Shown here piece after piece: positions 18,451 through 27,320 of a stretch of 64,000 nt of DNA. Both the position numbers and the translations under genes were made by a program. The notes under the pieces are model-generated. The model did no database searches. It was not told the DNA's origin and worked only from the letters and a program-made list of their open reading frames with translations. Within the stretch, counting starts at the first letter, position 1, and each line of letters starts with the position of its first letter. The DNA comes from JAEXOD01 sp937930275 (GTDB taxonomy: Bacteria > Bacteroidota > Ignavibacteria > Ignavibacteriales > Melioribacteraceae): contig DAIMZL010000003.1 of NCBI GenBank assembly GCA_036733965.1, positions 25,145 through 89,144 on the forward strand, written 5' to 3'.

Positions 18451-19854
18451 ATGAGCATTATTTTTGGAACGGACGGTTGGCGAGGTTTAATAGGAGAAGA
18501 TATTAATGAAAATACTACTGCTGTTGTAGCACAAGCTTTTGCAGATTATTTAAAAGGTTCAATAAATTTTCCTGCAATTGTAATAGGATATGACAATAGA
18601 AATTTTTCAGAGTCTTTTGCTCGTACCTTCGCCGAAGTAATATCCGGAAACGGTATAAAGGTTTTTCTCTCTGATAAAATTATCCCCACACCTGTTGTTA
18701 CGTATTACGTAAAAAGCATGAATTTAGATGCGGGCGTTATGATTACAGCTTCCCATAACCCACCAAAATATAACGGAATTAAATTTAAATCAAAATACGG
18801 TGCTCCGTTTTTTACAGAAGAGACTCAAAAAGTCGAACAACTTTTGTATAAATCAACTATAAAAAAAACAACAAATTTAATTGAAGTTTGCGATTTATTT
18901 GAAAACTACAAATCTGCTGCCTTAAAATTAATTGACATTAATTCTATTAGCAATTCAAACATAAAAATACTTGTTGATAGTATGGGGGGCGCAGGTTGCC
19001 GATACCTCGAACTAATTTTAAAGGATATCTGTAAAATTGATACTATATTTGGAGACCCTTCTCCAAATTTTCACAATAGATTTGCAGAACCAATCGAGAA
19101 GAACTTAGTTCCCCTATCGGAAAAACTTAAATCAACGAATTATGCTTTAGGAACTGCTAATGACGGAGATGCTGACCGAATAGGCGTATTAACTGATTCG
19201 GGTGAGTGGTTAAGTGCACAAGAGACTATTTTATTAATTTCGGACTACTTAATAAACACTAAAAATCTTAATGGAAATATTGTTAAAACTTCATCAGTAA
19301 CAGATAAATTAATTTCTAATTTTTCCCATAAACTAAAAGTGTTTGACGTACAGGTAGGATTTAAATATATTGCGGAAAAAATGATTGAAGATAATATAAC
19401 TTTTGGTTGCGAAGAAAGCGGCGGATATGGTTATGGATTTCATATGCCTGAAAGAGACGGTTTATTTTCAACTTTAGTTTTGTTAGAGATGCTTGCAAAA
19501 AATAAAGTAACTAAGCTTTCTGAATACGTAAAGTTAAAGCGTGAAGAATTTGGGATGATTTTTTACGATAGAATAGATTACCATTATGAAAAAGAAAACC
19601 GGACTGAGATTCTGCCAAATTTAATTAAATCAAATCTTTCGCAAATTGCAAATTTTTCTGTTAAGGAAACAAATTCATTTTACGGAAGTCGTGGAATTAT
19701 AAACGGAATAAAATATAAATTAGAGGGAGAAACTCGTTGGCTACTTTTAAGAGCCTCCGAAACAGAACCATTAGTAAGAATTTATGCTGAAGCCGAATCA
19801 AATGAAGAAGTAAAGATATTATTAAACAAAGGTATTAACATAATTAACGGATAG
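18451..19854 (+). CDS. phosphoglucomutase/phosphomannomutase family protein
   Basis: A 467-residue alpha-D-phosphohexomutase. It starts FGTDGWRG and has the phosphoserine loop TASHNPPKYNG (S101), the magnesium loop NDGDADRIGV (D238, D240, D242), the sugar-specificity loop CEESGGYGYG and the C-terminal phosphate-binding RASETEPLVRIY. It interconverts hexose 1- and 6-phosphates. Next to a GH94 phosphorylase it would channel the sugar 1-phosphate product into glycolysis. Confidence 0.95.
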   Translation: MSIIFGTDGWRGLIGEDINENTTAVVAQAFADYLKGSINFPAIVIGYDNRNFSESFARTFAEVISGNGIKVFLSDKIIPTPVVTYYVKSMNLDAGVMITASHNPPKYNGIKFKSKYGAPFFTEETQKVEQLLYKSTIKKTTNLIEVCDLFENYKSAALKLIDINSISNSNIKILVDSMGGAGCRYLELILKDICKIDTIFGDPSPNFHNRFAEPIEKNLVPLSEKLKSTNYALGTANDGDADRIGVLTDSGEWLSAQETILLISDYLINTKNLNGNIVKTSSVTDKLISNFSHKLKVFDVQVGFKYIAEKMIEDNITFGCEESGGYGYGFHMPERDGLFSTLVLLEMLAKNKVTKLSEYVKLKREEFGMIFYDRIDYHYEKENRTEILPNLIKSNLSQIANFSVKETNSFYGSRGIINGIKYKLEGETRWLLLRASETEPLVRIYAEAESNEEVKILLNKGINIING

Positions 19855-19860
19855 CGATAA

Positions 19861-21234
19861 ATGAGTAAAAACAGTATTGTTTCATATAACACGGCAAAAG
19901 ATTATTTGGGAAGACTAAGTGAAGATTTTGCAATAATTAATAATCCGCAAAACGTTTTCCCCCCTTATGAAGTTGTACCGATTGCACATAAAATTAATAC
20001 CAAAAGAGACCATATAGCAGCTTTTGTTACTGATATGGACGGCACAACAACAACTACTGAAGAATTATGCTTATATTCACTTGAATACATGGTACGTGTA
20101 ATGAGCGGAAAATTTACGGTTGTTGAATGGCACGGACTTGACAAATCAATTGATTACCCAAATATTATAGGAAATAGTACAACCAAACATGTTGAATTTT
20201 TAATTAATAGATACAATAATTATTTTAATAATAGCTTTATTGCCAAAGCTTATATTAAAGCAATAGTTTGGCAGCTTGCATATGGTAAAGACAAGGTTAG
20301 GAAAGAAGAGATTTTAAATAATTTAAAGCTATTCAATTTATTAGATATAATAAATGATTCGGCATTTATTAATCTTAAAAATCAAATCGATAACTCTGAA
20401 TTTGATTTTAATCCTGATTTAATATTTTTAATACAAAATTACTCTCCTACTTTTGATAATAAAATTTTCTCTAATTTAGTTAAACTTGGTATAGATATTT
20501 ATTACTATAAATATCACGAAATTCTTGATAGAATAAATAAGGGGGAAAGTAAAAAAATTGCTGAAGAATTGTTTAACGACGAAAATAAAAGTTTAATTGA
20601 ACCTATGCCGGGTATTATTACATTTTTGGCTTTAATAAAAGGTAAATTAAAAGGTAATACAAATTATTTTGCAGAAATTTTGGTTGATGATTATAAGCAT
20701 AAAGCCGGTGAACCTTTATTTAAGTTTGAGATTGATTCAATAAAGGAAGATTTACTAAAATTGTCTAATTATTTTGAAAATAACCCGGCTAAAATAGGGA
20801 TTGTGACATCTTCAATTTTATACGAAGCTAATATTGTGTTAAATGAGGTTTTTGCAGTAATTAGAGATAAAATAAAAAAATATGACATTCCGGAAGAATT
20901 AAAAACCAATTTAATTAACTTTTTTGCTAATTACACAAACGTCTATAATACAATAGTAACTGCAAGCGATAGTAATGAAATAAGATTAAAACCACATAGA
21001 GACTTATATAGCATTGCATTATATAATCTGCACGTTCCCAAAGATGATTTTATAAATGTTATAGGAATTGAAGATAGTGAAAGCGGAACTTTTGCTATTA
21101 GAGCCGCAGGAATAGGATGTTCTGTTGCCGTACCATTCGCACAAACTTCGGCACATAATTTTGATGCCGCATCAATTGTTGCAAAAGGCGGATTGCCCGA
21201 ATTAATTTTGAATTATAAATTACTTTTAGTTTAA
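19861..21234 (+). CDS. HAD-superfamily hydrolase, large form
   Basis: A 457-residue protein with HAD motif I at DMDGTTTTTEE (nucleophile D58, acid D60), a Ser/Thr motif II in GIVTSSILYEA (about residue 320), and motifs III/IV in KPHRDLY and GIEDSESGTFAIRAAGIG near the C-terminus. The cap insertion between motif I and II is unusually long (about 250 residues). It probably dephosphorylates a sugar phosphate, or is a beta-phosphoglucomutase-like enzyme. The specific substrate is unknown. It sits 6 bp after the phosphohexomutase and 9 bp before the GH38 gene. Confidence 0.8.
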   Translation: MSKNSIVSYNTAKDYLGRLSEDFAIINNPQNVFPPYEVVPIAHKINTKRDHIAAFVTDMDGTTTTTEELCLYSLEYMVRVMSGKFTVVEWHGLDKSIDYPNIIGNSTTKHVEFLINRYNNYFNNSFIAKAYIKAIVWQLAYGKDKVRKEEILNNLKLFNLLDIINDSAFINLKNQIDNSEFDFNPDLIFLIQNYSPTFDNKIFSNLVKLGIDIYYYKYHEILDRINKGESKKIAEELFNDENKSLIEPMPGIITFLALIKGKLKGNTNYFAEILVDDYKHKAGEPLFKFEIDSIKEDLLKLSNYFENNPAKIGIVTSSILYEANIVLNEVFAVIRDKIKKYDIPEELKTNLINFFANYTNVYNTIVTASDSNEIRLKPHRDLYSIALYNLHVPKDDFINVIGIEDSESGTFAIRAAGIGCSVAVPFAQTSAHNFDAASIVAKGGLPELILNYKLLLV

Positions 21235-21243
21235 GAGGATTGA

Positions 21244-24006
21244 ATGGAAAGAGTATTTCATATAATTTCTAATACACACTGGGATAGAGAATGGCGTTAT
21301 CCGTTTCAAAGAAACAGACAAATGCTGGTTGATATGATTGATAAAGTATTGGAAATTTTAGAAACCGAACCTAAATATAAAGCGTTTCACTTGGATAGTC
21401 AAACAATTGTATTAAAAGATTATTTAGAAATTAAGCCCCATAAAGAAGAAATAATAAAAAAATTTATTGCCGAAAAAAGACTATTGGTGGGTCCTTGGTA
21501 CATCCTACCCGAAGAATTTCAGGTTGGAGGTGAAAATTTAATCCGTAATTTATTATTAGGACATAAAACTGCTAAAAAATACGGACGTGTATCAAAAATA
21601 GGTTATTCTCCTTTTTCTTGGGGGCAAATATCTCAACTTCCTCAAATTTATGCCGGTTTTAATATTAATTTAATCATGTTTTATAGAGGTATTAATTCAA
21701 TAGATAGTCCTAAAGCTGAATTTTTATGGATAGGAGCAGACGGTACAAAAGCAATTTCTTCAAGATTTTCTACAATGCCAAGATATAATTTTTATTTTTA
21801 TATTTATAGACCGGTAGTTCATAATGAATTTTTTAATAATGTAGAACATGATTGGAATAGAGGCACGCATTTCCATTTTGCAGATAACGAGATGCATGAC
21901 GAAGATTATTTTATCCCCTCTCCTGCAGATGAGTATTTCCCCGAAAACATTAAAAAGCAAGTCGATTTGATAATAGAAAAACAAGTGGATGATTTTACAA
22001 CTCAAAATGTAATTTGGATGGAAGGACACGATTCAAGCGGACCAAATATAAAAACAGTAAAGATTATTGAAGATATAAAAAAAATTAAACCGGAGTTAAA
22101 CGTTATACATAGCACATTAGAAGACTATTCCGAAGCATTATTTTCATCTGTCGATGTCGATAATTTAAAGGTAGTTTTAGGTGAAAGACGAAGTTCGCAA
22201 TATGATTTAAGAAGCGGGAATATGTATGGCTACACTACAAGCGCACGTATGTATTTAAAGCAGATGAATTTTGAAGCTGAAAGGAAACTTCAGTTTTACG
22301 CTGAACCATTTAATGTTTTTTCTGGAATTTTTGGCAGAGATATTAATGATAATTATATTGATATGGCTTGGGAACTAATTATTCAAAATTCTGCTCACGA
22401 TTCAATCGGAGGATGCAGTTTAGATTCCGTTCATAAAGACATGATGTTTAGATATAAAAACGCAATTGAAATTTCAAAAGGAGTTTTTGAAAGGTCATTA
22501 AAATACCTTATTACGAAATTGAATACGGCTATTTTTTATGAGAACATCATAAATATAGAAAATAAATTGTTAGACGTAAATATTGCCGTTGTTAATCCTA
22601 CTAATATCAATAGAAACGAAACAGTAAAATTATGGTTGGATATACCAAAAGTATACGATGTAAAAAACCCTAAATTAATAGATATAGAAGGAAATATTAT
22701 TGATTTTGTTTTTATTAATAAATTAGAAACTAAACCGGTTCTTGAACAAATGATTGATAGACCGATGTATTTGGAAATGAATACTTACGAAGGATATATT
22801 TACATTAAAGATGTATCCCCTTTTGGTATTAAAACATTAAAACTAATAGAGTCCGATGCTGTTTTTGATAATGCATGTATTGCTAATAATAATATTTTGG
22901 AAAATGAGATATTAAAAATTACTATTAATAAAAACGGAACTTTTAATATTTTTAATAAAATAGAAAATATTAATTTTAATAACTTGGGATATTTTTATGA
23001 CGAAGGCGAAGAAGGACATGCTTGGACAAACGTGCCTATTCCGCCTTATATTAATACGTTAAATTCAAATCCGACAATTAGCATAATCGAAAATAACAGA
23101 CTAAGCGGAATAATAAAAATAAATCACAAATTAATCATTCCTCGTAATTACGATCTTAGAAAAAACAATATTTGCAATACGGAATTAAATATAGAATTAG
23201 TTTTACAGCTATTAAAAGGTTCCGATAGGCTTGATATATCGATAAATGTTGATAACAAATCGGAAAGTCATAGATTACGTATAATGTTCCCTTCAAATAT
23301 TCCTGCAGAATATTCTTTTGGAGAAGGTCAATTTGATGTAGTAAAAAGAAGTTTGGAAAGACCCGACACAACAGACTGGGTCGAGCAGCCAATGTATGAC
23401 TATCCGATGCATCATTTTGTAGATGTAAATGACGGAAATATTGGATTATCCGTTTTTGTGGACGGATTAAAAGAATATGAAGTGCTAAATGATGATGAAA
23501 AAACACTTGCAATTACGTTATTCCGAGCTTTTCGGTATATAATTCAACCAAGTTCGTTGCAAGATTACACCTATGAAAAAGGTTCTCAATGTTTAGGATT
23601 AAACAAATTTAGATTAGCTATTTTTCCGCATAAAAGTAATTGGGATAAAGCAGATGTTTATAATAAGGCAATTTGTTTTAATAATCCCCTATCATTAGTT
23701 GAATTCGGAGATACGGCAAACGGCATCTACAAACAAATTAGTTTTATGGAAATTGAAAACAAATTAATTCAGTTTAGTGCCTTAAAAAAATGCGAGCATG
23801 ATAGTGAGTCTTTTATATTGCGTGTCTATAACCCTTCTGATAGTACTGTAAATTCAAACATAGTATTTGCCGTAAATCTTTCTAAAGTAGTTCTCGTAAC
23901 TTTGGAAGAAATAGAATTAAGCGAGGTTAGTACTATAAATAATTCTTTTGAAATAGTATTAGAACCTAAAAAAATTAACACATATAAATTAAAGTTTATA
24001 AAATAA
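21244..24006 (+). CDS. glycoside hydrolase family 38-like protein (alpha-mannosidase fold), nucleophile Asp replaced
   Basis: A 920-residue GH38 relative. The zinc motif THWDREW (H12, D14) opens the catalytic domain, LVGPWYILPEEFQVGGENLIRNLL follows, and the third zinc ligand His lies in NSAHDSIGG (H385). The segment that normally reads GYxPDxFG is GYSPFSWGQ (residues 120-128) here, with Phe124 where the nucleophile and zinc-ligand Asp is expected. The C-terminal beta-sandwich domains are complete. Family knowledge predicts retaining alpha-mannosidase activity; the altered site makes this uncertain. No signal peptide, so it acts in the cytoplasm, in operon with a GH94 phosphorylase. Confidence 0.88.
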   Translation: MERVFHIISNTHWDREWRYPFQRNRQMLVDMIDKVLEILETEPKYKAFHLDSQTIVLKDYLEIKPHKEEIIKKFIAEKRLLVGPWYILPEEFQVGGENLIRNLLLGHKTAKKYGRVSKIGYSPFSWGQISQLPQIYAGFNINLIMFYRGINSIDSPKAEFLWIGADGTKAISSRFSTMPRYNFYFYIYRPVVHNEFFNNVEHDWNRGTHFHFADNEMHDEDYFIPSPADEYFPENIKKQVDLIIEKQVDDFTTQNVIWMEGHDSSGPNIKTVKIIEDIKKIKPELNVIHSTLEDYSEALFSSVDVDNLKVVLGERRSSQYDLRSGNMYGYTTSARMYLKQMNFEAERKLQFYAEPFNVFSGIFGRDINDNYIDMAWELIIQNSAHDSIGGCSLDSVHKDMMFRYKNAIEISKGVFERSLKYLITKLNTAIFYENIINIENKLLDVNIAVVNPTNINRNETVKLWLDIPKVYDVKNPKLIDIEGNIIDFVFINKLETKPVLEQMIDRPMYLEMNTYEGYIYIKDVSPFGIKTLKLIESDAVFDNACIANNNILENEILKITINKNGTFNIFNKIENINFNNLGYFYDEGEEGHAWTNVPIPPYINTLNSNPTISIIENNRLSGIIKINHKLIIPRNYDLRKNNICNTELNIELVLQLLKGSDRLDISINVDNKSESHRLRIMFPSNIPAEYSFGEGQFDVVKRSLERPDTTDWVEQPMYDYPMHHFVDVNDGNIGLSVFVDGLKEYEVLNDDEKTLAITLFRAFRYIIQPSSLQDYTYEKGSQCLGLNKFRLAIFPHKSNWDKADVYNKAICFNNPLSLVEFGDTANGIYKQISFMEIENKLIQFSALKKCEHDSESFILRVYNPSDSTVNSNIVFAVNLSKVVLVTLEEIELSEVSTINNSFEIVLEPKKINTYKLKFIK

Positions 24007-24018
24007 AGGGTAATAAAG

Positions 24019-26421
24019 ATGATTAAGAATAAGTACGGATATTTTAGCGAAGATAACAAAGAATTTATTATTACTGATCCGAGAACTCCGCGTCCTTGGT
24101 TTAACTATATGTGGAATGAGCATTACGGTGGTTTAATTTCGCATACAGGCGGCGGCTTCAGTTACTTAGATTCACCGAGAGATAATAGATTAACGCGCAT
24201 GCGTTATAATTGCCTACCTTGGGATAGACCGGGAAGATATGTTATTGTTAAAGATGTAAATAACGGAAATTATTGGTCTTTAAGCTGGGCACCTACAATC
24301 AACCTAACCTATGATAAATATGAATGCCGCCACGGACAAGGTTATACCAAAATTATTACCGAAATTAATGATATTAAAGGTGAATTGACTTACTTTGTTC
24401 CACAAGATTGTAATTCTGAAGTCTGGCGAGTTAAATTAACTGATTTATCCGGTAATAACAGAAAATTAGAAGTATATTCTTTTACTGAACTGATGATGGG
24501 AAATGCATTAAACGATATAATAAACCAACCTAATGACAAGCATTTTACCGATATTAAATTTGATGAAAAACTTAACGGACTGATAGCTACACGAAGATAT
24601 TGGGTATTAAATAAAAAAGTTTCGGTTGCGCAACCTAATATAGCTTGGGGTTATAATATTTTATTTTCCAACACTTTACCAGTTTCGGGATTTGACGGAA
24701 GTTTAGATAACTTTATAGGGAAATGGCGTTCCGAATCAAATCCTGTTAATATCGAAACCGGAAAAATGACAAATACGGAAATAACTGCAGGCGATCCTGT
24801 AGCTGCTTTGCAATCAAAAATTGAATTATCAGCCGGTACTGAAGTAAATTTTGCTACAATAATGACAGTTGTCAAAAAAGAAGACAGTATTGAAGAGTAT
24901 ATTGAAAAATACAAGTTAAATAACTTAAATGAAATAGACAAAAAATTTGCTATTCTTAATAATTATTGGAATAATTATTTAGACCATGTAAATTGTAATA
25001 CACCTGATGAAAAATTTAATGCAATGATTAACGTATGGAATCAATATCAAGCGGCCGTAACATTTGATATGGCACGTAACTCAGGTTATTACCACGGAGG
25101 TTTATTATTTGGTACCGGTATGAGAGACCAGTTTCAGGATATTTTGGGAATGGTTATCGTAAACCCACAACGAGTGCGTAACAGGTTATTAAACGCATTA
25201 AGATTTCAATTCAAAGACGGTTCAACTTTGCACAATTATTTTAAATTAACCGATTGGGGCGAAAAAACTAATCACTCGGATACTCCTTTGTGGGTACCTT
25301 TTGGTATTATTGAATACTTAAATGAAACCGGTGATTTTTCAATTCTTGAAGAAACTGTAAAGTTCTATGATGAGGGTGAAGATTCGGTTTACGAACATTT
25401 AAAACGAGCAATAAATTTTGCATTATCGGCAACAACTGAACGTGGGTTACCCAAAATAATGAACGGTGATTGGAACGATACACTTGACCATGTTGGACCA
25501 CTCGGTAAAGGAGAAACGGTGTGGGGTGCATTCTTTTTAGCATATGTAATTAAAAAAACTTTTGAATTATTAGAATATAAAAAAGACACCCAAACATTAG
25601 ATATTTGGAAAGATGCATACAATAAATTAGAAGATATTACAAATAAATATTGTTGGGATGAGGAATGGTATATAAGAGCATTTAGAGATAACGGTGAACC
25701 TTTGGGTATAAAATCTCATAAACAAGGTAAAATATTTATTAATGCACAAACTTGGTCTGTTATTTCGGGTCTGGCTACAAAAGAAAGAGCAAATATGGCA
25801 TTAGAATCGTGCAAAAAATATTTGCTAACTCCGTATGGTATGCAAATTTGTTATCCGGCTTATAGAGAAGTTGAAGATAACGTAGGATTAATTAGTAGAT
25901 GTGTGCCCGGGAAAAAAGAGAACGGGGCTGTATTTAACCACGCATCATCATGGTTTGTTATGGCTTCAATTATTAATGGTGATATTGAAAGCGGATACGA
26001 TGTTTATTCAAAAATGTTGCCGCTAAATTCATCAAAAAATATTGATAAATATGAAACTGAACCATATGTATTTTCAGAGTATGTTACAAGCCCAGAACAC
26101 CCAACCGAAAATCAGGCAAGTCACTCGTGGTTAACAGGTACTGCGGTTTGGATGTATAGAATAGGATTAGATTATATTTTGGGATTACAGACATCGCTAA
26201 AAGGGATTACAATTAAACCAAATATCCCTTCTTTATGGGATAAATATACGGTAAAGCGTAAATTTAGGAATAAAACTATAATTCTAAATGTTGAAAATCC
26301 CAATAAAGTTAACAATACAATAAATCAGATATATGTTAACGGTGTTGAAGTTAAAAATACATTTATTAATCCGGATGATTTTTCGGAAGATTTAATTAAT
26401 ATAAAAGTGATTTTAGGTTAA
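24019..26421 (+). CDS. glycoside hydrolase family 94 (GT36-like) phosphorylase
   Basis: An 800-residue protein resembling cellobiose/chitobiose phosphorylases. It starts KYGYFSEDNKEFIITDPRTP with the N-terminal beta-sandwich, then an alpha/alpha-six-barrel with MRDQFQDILG (about residue 370) and the DWND motif (residues 484-487) carrying the general acid. The C-terminus has NHASSWFVMASI and TGTAVWMYRIG. The family cleaves a beta-glycoside with phosphate to give an alpha-sugar 1-phosphate. The sugar cannot be assigned; glucose, GlcNAc and others occur. No signal peptide. It starts 12 bp after the GH38 gene and ends 1 bp before the amidase. Confidence 0.9.
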   Translation: MIKNKYGYFSEDNKEFIITDPRTPRPWFNYMWNEHYGGLISHTGGGFSYLDSPRDNRLTRMRYNCLPWDRPGRYVIVKDVNNGNYWSLSWAPTINLTYDKYECRHGQGYTKIITEINDIKGELTYFVPQDCNSEVWRVKLTDLSGNNRKLEVYSFTELMMGNALNDIINQPNDKHFTDIKFDEKLNGLIATRRYWVLNKKVSVAQPNIAWGYNILFSNTLPVSGFDGSLDNFIGKWRSESNPVNIETGKMTNTEITAGDPVAALQSKIELSAGTEVNFATIMTVVKKEDSIEEYIEKYKLNNLNEIDKKFAILNNYWNNYLDHVNCNTPDEKFNAMINVWNQYQAAVTFDMARNSGYYHGGLLFGTGMRDQFQDILGMVIVNPQRVRNRLLNALRFQFKDGSTLHNYFKLTDWGEKTNHSDTPLWVPFGIIEYLNETGDFSILEETVKFYDEGEDSVYEHLKRAINFALSATTERGLPKIMNGDWNDTLDHVGPLGKGETVWGAFFLAYVIKKTFELLEYKKDTQTLDIWKDAYNKLEDITNKYCWDEEWYIRAFRDNGEPLGIKSHKQGKIFINAQTWSVISGLATKERANMALESCKKYLLTPYGMQICYPAYREVEDNVGLISRCVPGKKENGAVFNHASSWFVMASIINGDIESGYDVYSKMLPLNSSKNIDKYETEPYVFSEYVTSPEHPTENQASHSWLTGTAVWMYRIGLDYILGLQTSLKGITIKPNIPSLWDKYTVKRKFRNKTIILNVENPNKVNNTINQIYVNGVEVKNTFINPDDFSEDLINIKVILG

Positions 26422-26422
26422 A

Positions 26423-27196
26423 ATGGCACAAATATTAAAAATTGGATTGGTTCAATACTCGCCTGTTTGGGAAAACCCTGCAGGCAGTATTAATAAAATT
26501 GAAGAAATGTTATTAAATAATAATGTTTACTATAATTTATTAATATTTCCCGAACTTTCACTTACCGGATTTACTTTTAATTCAAAAGAATTAGCAGAAG
26601 ATATTGACGGCATATCAACAAAATACTTTATTGATTTGGCTATTAGAAAAAATACGGATATTTTAGCCGGCTTAATTGAATTTGATAACGATAAATATTA
26701 TAACTGCTTAATACATATTGATAAAAAAGGATTGATAAGAGCAAAATATAGAAAAATTCACCCATTCAGTTTTGCAGGTGAAGATAAATACTATAGCTCA
26801 TCAACCGAGCCAATAATTACAAAAATAGATGATATAAAAATTGGGTTATCCATTTGTTACGATTTAAGATTTCCTGAATTGTACAGATTATATGCAAAAG
26901 ATAAACCGGATATTTTAGTTAATATAGCCAATTGGCCCCAAAAAAGAATTGAACACTGGAAATTATTAACAAAAGCTCGTGCATTAGAAAATTTATCTTT
27001 CTTTATCGGAGTAAATAGAGTAGGTACTGATCCGGGAAATGAATATAACGGTTGTAGTACTATTGTTAATCCCCTTGGAGAACTATTAATCAATTACAGA
27101 TCAAAAGAAGAAATAATTTATTCTGAAATAGACATAAAATTAATTGAATCTACGAGAAATCAGTTTTCGTTTTTAAATGATATTAAGCTAATTTAG
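26423..27196 (+). CDS. carbon-nitrogen hydrolase, omega-amidase (YafV/Nit2) type
   Basis: A 257-residue nitrilase-fold protein with the catalytic triad in place: Glu in FPELSLTGF (about residue 43), Lys in YRKIHPFSFAGED (about 113) and Cys in SICYDLRFPELYR (about 148). LVNIANWPQKRIEHW is typical of omega-amidases, which hydrolyse 2-oxoglutaramate or 2-oxosuccinamate. The gene is directly attached to the carbohydrate operon, but a role in it is not obvious. Confidence 0.9.
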   Translation: MAQILKIGLVQYSPVWENPAGSINKIEEMLLNNNVYYNLLIFPELSLTGFTFNSKELAEDIDGISTKYFIDLAIRKNTDILAGLIEFDNDKYYNCLIHIDKKGLIRAKYRKIHPFSFAGEDKYYSSSTEPIITKIDDIKIGLSICYDLRFPELYRLYAKDKPDILVNIANWPQKRIEHWKLLTKARALENLSFFIGVNRVGTDPGNEYNGCSTIVNPLGELLINYRSKEEIIYSEIDIKLIESTRNQFSFLNDIKLI

Positions 27197-27320
27197 TATT
27201 ATTAATTAAATCATTATATAAAAGTAATTTACTCGCAAATTTTGACTTTTTTATAAGTAAAATTTTCCTTATTTTAAAATATTTATTGGATATTTTATTC
27301 TATTATGATTAGGATTACTT

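Noticed and set aside
17136..27196. The carbohydrate operon as cargo of the microcompartment
   Set aside because: No BMC gene adjoins it, no aldehyde dehydrogenase or phosphotransacylase is present and no encapsulation-type terminal helix was seen.
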